From DAOPXV01 sp035352535 (GTDB taxonomy: Bacteria; Muiribacteriota; UBA9980): a stretch of 9,342 nucleotides of DNA. The stretch spans positions 1 to 9,342 of the forward strand of contig CAZJFS010000169.1 of the NCBI GenBank assembly GCA_964545075.1, given 5' to 3'. The translations under genes were made by a program, and so were the position numbers. Under the pieces are notes generated by a model. The model did no database searches, had not been told where the DNA came from, and saw only the letters and a program-made list of their open reading frames with translations. Positions 5,450-9,342 of the stretch are shown one piece after another; positions within the stretch are counted from its first letter, which is position 1; each line of letters starts with the position of its first letter.

Positions 5450-7153
5450 TTATTCGTTTTTGATTCTTTCGATGGCTTCTTTAGCCTGAGGCGTGTTCAA
5501 TATGTCCAGGAAGCTTTCTCCGGCTTTTTCAGGAGCTATGATGATCGTGCTTGAACCGGTTATTTCGTTGTTTTCAAAATTGGCGTTAGCCGTAAAAAAT
5601 TTAATGAAAGCGTTGAATTTCTGATCTTTGAATTCAGCGCCTACATTTTCATTGAATTTTTTCGCGAGGGCCTGGAATTTATCGTAATTTATGTAAAAAC
5701 TTAAAAACGATGACGGATTCCATGCCGCGAGCTCTTTTGCCTCGGGGCTTGAAGCGAGCGCCGTTTCTTTTTTTACGGCCGCAACTTTTTCGAATACGGC
5801 TTTAGAGGAAGCTATTATCATATAGTCGCCCAGAGTTCCAACGGTTATGACGATATCTTTTAAAAACGGCGGGGTGTTAGACAGCGCAGCTGTTTTAACT
5901 TTTATGCCGCCGGCCGTATCGTCTTTGAATTCGAAAGCCGCCTGAGCTTTTTTGAGGATGTCCTGGAATTTTACGAAGAATTTCAAGGCATTATCCTGGT
6001 TTTTGGAGCCGATGCCGATATAAAATTCCGAGGCGTTTTCTCCGAAAGCAAGGAAAACGTCGCCGTTCATCCATGAGAGAAGGTCGTCTTCGAGAGAGAG
6101 GCCGGACATCATGGAAATTACGGGTTTTGCCGAGACCATTTGAGGAGAATCGACGAATTCTTTTCCAAGATTAAGTTTGAATGAAAGAAGCGTTGAAATG
6201 CCGGCGGGCAATAAGTTTGAGGGATGCCTTTCGTTCTTTTCAGCTGATAAAAGTTTTTTTATGAATGAAATGTTGGTGGAAGCGTCCTTGTCCTTCATTT
6301 CGCCGAACGTTACCGCCCATTTCGTGTCTATTTTCGAGAACGAGCCGTTTATGCTTCCGGCCGCGGCTATCGATGATACGAGATCAGCCATTTCCTGGCG
6401 TCCGTTTTCTATTGCTCCCTGTTTATAAAGGGCGCCATCCATATAAAAGAAAAAGGTGGCGTCTTTGGCGAGCTTGTCGAAAGCGGCTTTCGCTGATTTG
6501 TTGGAGAGTATTCCTTCCTCGGGGTTTTTAAGGACCGCGGCGACGGATTTTAATGCGGCTTGAGATTTCGCGGCGTCTTTTTTCTTGAAAATGAATAAGC
6601 CGGCCGAATTTCCTGACTGGATAAGACGCGGTTCGGACGTTTTAAAGGGATCCGCGTCCTTTGATTTGAGCGAAGGAGTGGATACCTTGAGTCCGTTTTC
6701 GTCCGATTCGGTGAAGAGCATTTCCTTCGACTGTTTTTTTGCTCCCGATATCAAAGTGTTTTTAAAATTTTTGACGAATTCGGCGGCCTCTTTTTCACCG
6801 TCGAAAGTGGCGAGAAGAAGTGCGCAGGGATCCTCGCGAAGATCGGCCGTGTTAAGGAAGGCGCCAAGAGTGAAGCTTGTTATGTTTTTCGCGTTTGAGA
6901 CCATTTCTTTGGGGAATTCAATGCCGTTTTTTTGTTTGAATGCCTCTGCCATTTTTTCGAATTGCTGGCTTTTTATAGCCAGATCGGCTATTTTTTCGAT
7001 TGCCGCCTGATGATCTTTAGTGAGCGAGATCGTAAAAAGGAACGGAACGTTTTTCGAAACGCCGGGGATCTTTTCGATACCCGCGTAGGACGGGGAAAAT
7101 AGCGCGAAAACTAATGCGACTGATATTGAAAATAATACGGTTCTGTTAAGCAT
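5450..7153 (-). CDS. Large secreted DUF3352-like protein
   Basis: This 567-residue protein has a clear Sec signal peptide: MLNR, a hydrophobic core, and an A-x-A-like end at PSYA-GIEK (cleavage about residue 24). The mature chain is Lys/Ala/Phe-rich, with alternating strands and amphipathic helices and no further membrane segment. Residues 323-370, from LLPAGISTLLSFKLNL through GLSLEDDLLSWMNGDVFLAF, resemble the DUF3352 pattern. That pattern is a strand reporting on 'lpa', then 'sledDLLpWl-GevalAl'. A similar opening strand with a following helix occurs at 34-70, so the fold may be duplicated. The family has no known function; a periplasmic or exported location is inferred from the signal. 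AAAGGAG (7163-7169 on the minus strand) lies nine bases before ATG. The extended -10 at 7203-7211 gives it its own transcript, separate from the upstream HIT gene. The family assignment is moderate; the gene itself is certain. Confidence 0.8.
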   Translation of the reverse strand: MLNRTVLFSISVALVFALFSPSYAGIEKIPGVSKNVPFLFTISLTKDHQAAIEKIADLAIKSQQFEKMAEAFKQKNGIEFPKEMVSNAKNITSFTLGAFLNTADLREDPCALLLATFDGEKEAAEFVKNFKNTLISGAKKQSKEMLFTESDENGLKVSTPSLKSKDADPFKTSEPRLIQSGNSAGLFIFKKKDAAKSQAALKSVAAVLKNPEEGILSNKSAKAAFDKLAKDATFFFYMDGALYKQGAIENGRQEMADLVSSIAAAGSINGSFSKIDTKWAVTFGEMKDKDASTNISFIKKLLSAEKNERHPSNLLPAGISTLLSFKLNLGKEFVDSPQMVSAKPVISMMSGLSLEDDLLSWMNGDVFLAFGENASEFYIGIGSKNQDNALKFFVKFQDILKKAQAAFEFKDDTAGGIKVKTAALSNTPPFLKDIVITVGTLGDYMIIASSKAVFEKVAAVKKETALASSPEAKELAAWNPSSFLSFYINYDKFQALAKKFNENVGAEFKDQKFNAFIKFFTANANFENNEITGSSTIIIAPEKAGESFLDILNTPQAKEAIERIKNE

Positions 7154-7202
7154 TAATAGAAACTCCTTTCAAATCTCAATTTTTTATCATGAAGATAATA
7201 AA

Positions 7203-7211
7203 ATTATAGCA
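7203..7211 (-). promoter_or_regulatory. Extended -10 promoter of the DUF3352-like gene
   Basis: On the minus strand TGC-TATAAT (7211 down to 7203) forms a perfect -10 with the TG extension. No convincing -35 is seen at the right distance, as is common for extended -10 promoters. Initiation near 7196 leaves a leader of about 42 bases. It lies wholly within the 81-base gap after the HIT gene. Confidence 0.55.
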
Positions 7212-7234
7212 TAATAAAATAAAAGCGCCTCATT

Positions 7235-7576
7235 TTAGCCCGGCGGCCACATTAAGAGCCTTCCGGCAAGGACGTGGAAATGTATGTGAAATACAGTCTG
7301 TCCGGCCGCCTGATTTGTGTTTAAAACGGTGCGGAATCCGTCGGTCGAATAGCCTTTTTCCGTCATAACCTTCGATATTACCTCGAATACCTTGAAAAGA
7401 TAGTCGCTGTTTTCGGCTTTAAGTTCGAGTACGGTCGGGACGTGAACCTTTGGGACGACAAGCGCATGAAAAGGCGCCTGGGGGTTAATGTCCTCGAACA
7501 TTATTACGCGGTCATCCTCGTAGATGGTTTTTGAAGGTATTTCTTTTTTAATTATTTTGCAGAATATACAATCCAA
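7235..7576 (-). CDS. hinT: HIT-family (HinT-type) nucleotide phosphoramidase/hydrolase
   Basis: This full-length 113-residue protein belongs to the histidine-triad family. The signature HIHFHV lies near residues 97-102 and ends in LAG-R, and the family's N-terminal CIFCKI (residues 3-8) and INPQAPFHALVVPKVH are also present. The C-terminus, WPPG, is typical of bacterial HinT. Family enzymes hydrolyse purine nucleoside phosphoramidates and aminoacyl adenylates as dimers in the cytoplasm; the first two His of HxHxH and the spacing are as expected for an active enzyme. The start is TTG (7574-7576 on the minus strand), because no ATG exists nearby. The frame begins M-D-C-I-F-C exactly as in homologues, and AGGAGG (7585-7590) is eight bases upstream. 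It diverges from the lipoprotein gene. Confidence 0.93.
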   Translation of the reverse strand: MDCIFCKIIKKEIPSKTIYEDDRVIMFEDINPQAPFHALVVPKVHVPTVLELKAENSDYLFKVFEVISKVMTEKGYSTDGFRTVLNTNQAAGQTVFHIHFHVLAGRLLMWPPG

Positions 7577-7584
7577 AAAAATTT

Positions 7585-7590
7585 CCTCCT
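7585..7590 (-). promoter_or_regulatory. Shine-Dalgarno site fixing the TTG start of hinT
   Basis: A consensus AGGAGG on the minus strand, extended to AAAGGAGG upstream, is separated by AAAT and TTTT from the TTG codon. The T-run continues into the start codon, so initiation cannot be placed one codon further upstream on a better codon. The strong site compensates for the weak start codon. Confidence 0.8.
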
Positions 7591-7607
7591 TTCAGCTTAT
7601 ATTGATA

Positions 7608-7635
7608 ATTATATTATTACGTTCAAAGATAACAA
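7608..7635 (-). promoter_or_regulatory. Probable promoter of hinT
   Basis: On the minus strand TTGTTA (7635-7630) lies 16 bases from a perfect TATAAT (7613-7608). Initiation near 7602 leaves a leader of about 25 bases, mostly the ribosome site. It is back to back with the leader region of the divergent lipoprotein gene. Confidence 0.55.
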
Positions 7636-7677
7636 ATTTTAATAGCAATGTCAATAAATTTCGACACGGCGGGGTAT

Positions 7678-7707
7678 TTGACCGTTTTATATCAAAAAGT
7701 CTAATAA
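7678..7707 (+). promoter_or_regulatory. Weak candidate promoter of the lipoprotein-DUF3109 operon
   Basis: TTGACC (7678-7683, five of six) is 18 bases from TAATAA (7702-7707, only three of six). The -35 is good but the -10 is poor, so the assignment is tentative. No better + strand pair is seen between the two divergent genes. Confidence 0.3.
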
Positions 7708-7736
7708 TATTCATTATTTTTCCGATAAAAATCATT

Positions 7737-8876
7737 ATGCTAAAAGATAAATTTTACGCCTGTTTAAAAAACAAAACTTTGCTGACCGTTTATTTCACCT
7801 GTAAGATATTATTTTTAGTCAGCATTTTAGGGTGCAACCAGTCCGCTATAGACCCGGACAGGGATACCATAGGCAATCCTTATGTCGGACTTTTAATAGC
7901 GCCGCAGGACGCGCACGTTATAACCGGCGAATATAAACAGTTCGCGGTTAATGCGGTGGACCTGAACGGGAAATATACGAAAGTCGATGCCCAGTGGTCG
8001 GCGAGCTGGGGCCATATTACGGATAAGGGCGAATTCGTTGCGCCGGATACTCCGGGATACGCCCTTATTACCGCAAAATTCGGAACCGTCGTCGCCACGA
8101 CCCAGATATATGTTGATAGCGGCAATGAAATCTCGAAATTTTTCCTCGTTCCCGAATCCGGAGAGATAGAGGTCGGGCGTTCAATTCAATTTACGTGTCA
8201 CGCTCAGAATCCAGGAGGCGACTTTCTGTTTGTTAATCCTTCATGGAGCTGCGATAACGGCAACGTAACCAATACCGGGTTTTACAGCGCGCCGGGCTCT
8301 CCGATGAGCGCGACGATAAAGGCCCAATTTGGAAGGCTTGAGGCGCTGGCAAATTTGAACGTGGTTCCCGGCGCCCCTCATTCGGTGACTATCTCGCCGC
8401 AAACGGCTGAGGTGCAGGCCAGCGGAACGCAGCAGTTCATGGCTAAAGCATATGATAAGTTTGGAAATCTGTTGAGCTTTAAGGATTTTAAATGGTCGAC
8501 GACGTACGGTGATATTTCAGATGACGGGATTTATCAGGGGCCGGCGAGTCCCGGAGTGGCGAAGATTTATGCCACCGCGGGGTCGGCGTCCGGAATCGCA
8601 TACGTGAATTCGACGGCCGGAGCGACGGCCGTTTCCATAGATATAAGCCCTTCCAGCGCCGTCGTGTCGATAGGCGGGCTGGTCCAATTCACCGCTACGG
8701 CTTATGATTCCAGCGGACTTCAGGTGGCTTTGCCGTCTAACGTTACATGGGCCGTCGACAACGGTTCGGTTACCAGCGGCGGCATATATATGGCGTATCC
8801 GGCGAAGGCTGGAATAGCGAATCTTTCAGCGACGGCGGGTTCTTTAAGTAAAAAAATAGTTATACTGGTGCAGTGA
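7737..8876 (+). CDS. Lipoprotein with four tandem bacterial Ig-like domains
   Basis: With the ATG at 7737 the product is 379 residues. A lipoprotein signal with basic residues (MLKDKF..., KNK) and a hydrophobic core (about 14-31) ends in the lipobox ILG-C, with Cys33 as the lipidated residue. Four repeats of about 80 residues follow (roughly 50-126, 132-210, 214-291, 297-378). Each has the Ig-like pattern of a first strand, then G-x-x-x-Q-F, a W-x-x-x-x-G-x-(I/V)-(T/S) core, a (G)-x-(F/Y)-x-(A/G)-P turn and an A-x-x-G closing strand. They resemble the Big_2-type domains of surface adhesins and structural proteins. The frame is open upstream to 7524, but that stretch overlaps hinT, encodes no plausible N-terminus and has no ribosome site, so I start at 7737 even though its own ribosome site is weak. 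Envelope anchoring with a binding or spacer role is inferred. Confidence 0.85.
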   Translation: MLKDKFYACLKNKTLLTVYFTCKILFLVSILGCNQSAIDPDRDTIGNPYVGLLIAPQDAHVITGEYKQFAVNAVDLNGKYTKVDAQWSASWGHITDKGEFVAPDTPGYALITAKFGTVVATTQIYVDSGNEISKFFLVPESGEIEVGRSIQFTCHAQNPGGDFLFVNPSWSCDNGNVTNTGFYSAPGSPMSATIKAQFGRLEALANLNVVPGAPHSVTISPQTAEVQASGTQQFMAKAYDKFGNLLSFKDFKWSTTYGDISDDGIYQGPASPGVAKIYATAGSASGIAYVNSTAGATAVSIDISPSSAVVSIGGLVQFTATAYDSSGLQVALPSNVTWAVDNGSVTSGGIYMAYPAKAGIANLSATAGSLSKKIVILVQ

Positions 8877-8882
8877 AGGCTT

Positions 8883-9342
8883 ATGTTTATTTATAAGAAC
8901 ATACTCGTATCCGAAGAGATACTTGCCGCCCGCTTTGCATGCGATCTGGCCGTTTGCAATGGCGAATGCTGCAGCAACGGCGACGCCGGCGCGCCTCTTA
9001 CCGCTTCCGAGGCGGAGCTTTTCATTTCGAGTAAAGAACGGCTTTCAGACCTGCCGGAGCATATTGCGGCGAGGATAAAGGCGAATGGCGTCGTAAGCGA
9101 GATCTTCAACGCCCGTCTGAATAAATCCTGTTATTGCACGGCTCTGGATGAAAATGGCGATTGCGTGTTTATCGAAAAAGCCGGCGGCGTGTATTTCTGC
9201 TATTTGCAGAGGCACGCAACAGAATTAAAAAAACCGGCGTCATGTTACCTTTTTCCGATACGTGAAAAACGCAACGGGGAAATGATCGTATTAAATCTTC
9301 ACGTCCACCAAGAATGCAAGAAATGTTATGGACCTGAGAAAC
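8883..9342 (+). CDS. DUF3109-family cysteine-rich protein (3' partial)
   Basis: The frame runs from the ATG at 8883 to the window end (153 full codons) without a stop. It shows the DUF3109 blocks in order: FACDLAVCNGECCSNGDAGAPLT (18-40, with C20, C25, C29, C30), a central CVFIEKAGGVYFC (94-106), KPASCYLFPIR (117-127) and HQECKKCYG (142-150). The spaced cysteines resemble those of the YkgJ-type proteins, which are thought to bind a metal or Fe-S cluster, but the function of DUF3109 is unknown. No signal peptide is present, so it should be cytoplasmic. The start is only six bases after the lipoprotein stop; GTGAAGG, which overlaps that stop, provides the ribosome site. The two genes therefore probably share a transcript. 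Confidence 0.88.
   Translation, partial: MFIYKNILVSEEILAARFACDLAVCNGECCSNGDAGAPLTASEAELFISSKERLSDLPEHIAARIKANGVVSEIFNARLNKSCYCTALDENGDCVFIEKAGGVYFCYLQRHATELKKPASCYLFPIREKRNGEMIVLNLHVHQECKKCYGPEK

Noticed and set aside
6585..7010. A + strand open frame inside the DUF3352-like gene
   Set aside because: It is opposite a signal-peptide gene with good translation signals, and its composition looks like a complementary-strand shadow.
7524..7736. The in-frame extension upstream of the Ig-repeat lipoprotein
   Set aside because: It overlaps hinT on the other strand, is AT-rich with runs of Ile and Phe, lacks a ribosome site, and would bury the lipobox far from the N-terminus.

Overview
The window is a gene-dense bacterial segment of moderate GC content with Shine-Dalgarno-led genes, Sec signal peptides, a lipoprotein signal and a prepilin-like N-terminus. 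No ribosomal RNA, tRNA, insertion sequence, CRISPR array or phage gene was found. DUF3048, DUF3109, HIT, a pseudopilin-like protein and a ParM/ParR-like pair on one stretch suggest a chromosome of a poorly characterised, possibly uncultivated, Gram-negative-type lineage. That is a guess: the sequence alone does not fix the phylum, and a large plasmid cannot be excluded.

Layout, left to right. (1) Positions 1-482 carry the 3' end of a + strand gene whose C-terminus looks like a carbohydrate-binding-module type jelly roll. (2) A strong sigma70-type promoter at 573-601 drives a pseudopilin-like, single-membrane-pass protein (659-1441). (3) A hairpin precedes a small beta-rich protein of unknown function (1548-1988). 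(4) A promoter and a possibly structured leader precede a secreted DUF3048 (YerB-like) protein (2161-3459). (5) A two-gene operon (3541-5357), overlapping by ATGA, encodes a ParM/StbA-type actin-like ATPase and a ribbon-helix-helix protein with a coiled coil and basic tail, which is the architecture of a type II (actin/ParR) segregation module. (6) A near-ideal bidirectional terminator (5373-5418) separates it from a convergent minus-strand pair: a large secreted DUF3352-like protein (5450-7153) and a HIT-family nucleotide hydrolase (7235-7576) with a TTG start. (7) Diverging from the HIT gene, a lipoprotein with four tandem Ig-like domains (7737-8876) is followed at 6 bases by a cysteine-rich DUF3109 protein that runs off the window (8883-9342).

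Many of the products act at or outside the cell membrane (pseudopilin, DUF3048, DUF3352-like, lipoprotein, and perhaps the jelly-roll protein). The cytoplasmic exceptions are the actin/ParR-like pair, HIT, DUF3109 and probably the small beta-rich protein. The actin-like operon is the most interesting element. It has the gene order of a plasmid partition system but sits among ordinary genes, shows no centromere-like repeats nearby, and its ATPase appears to carry Glu instead of Asp in the first phosphate-binding motif.
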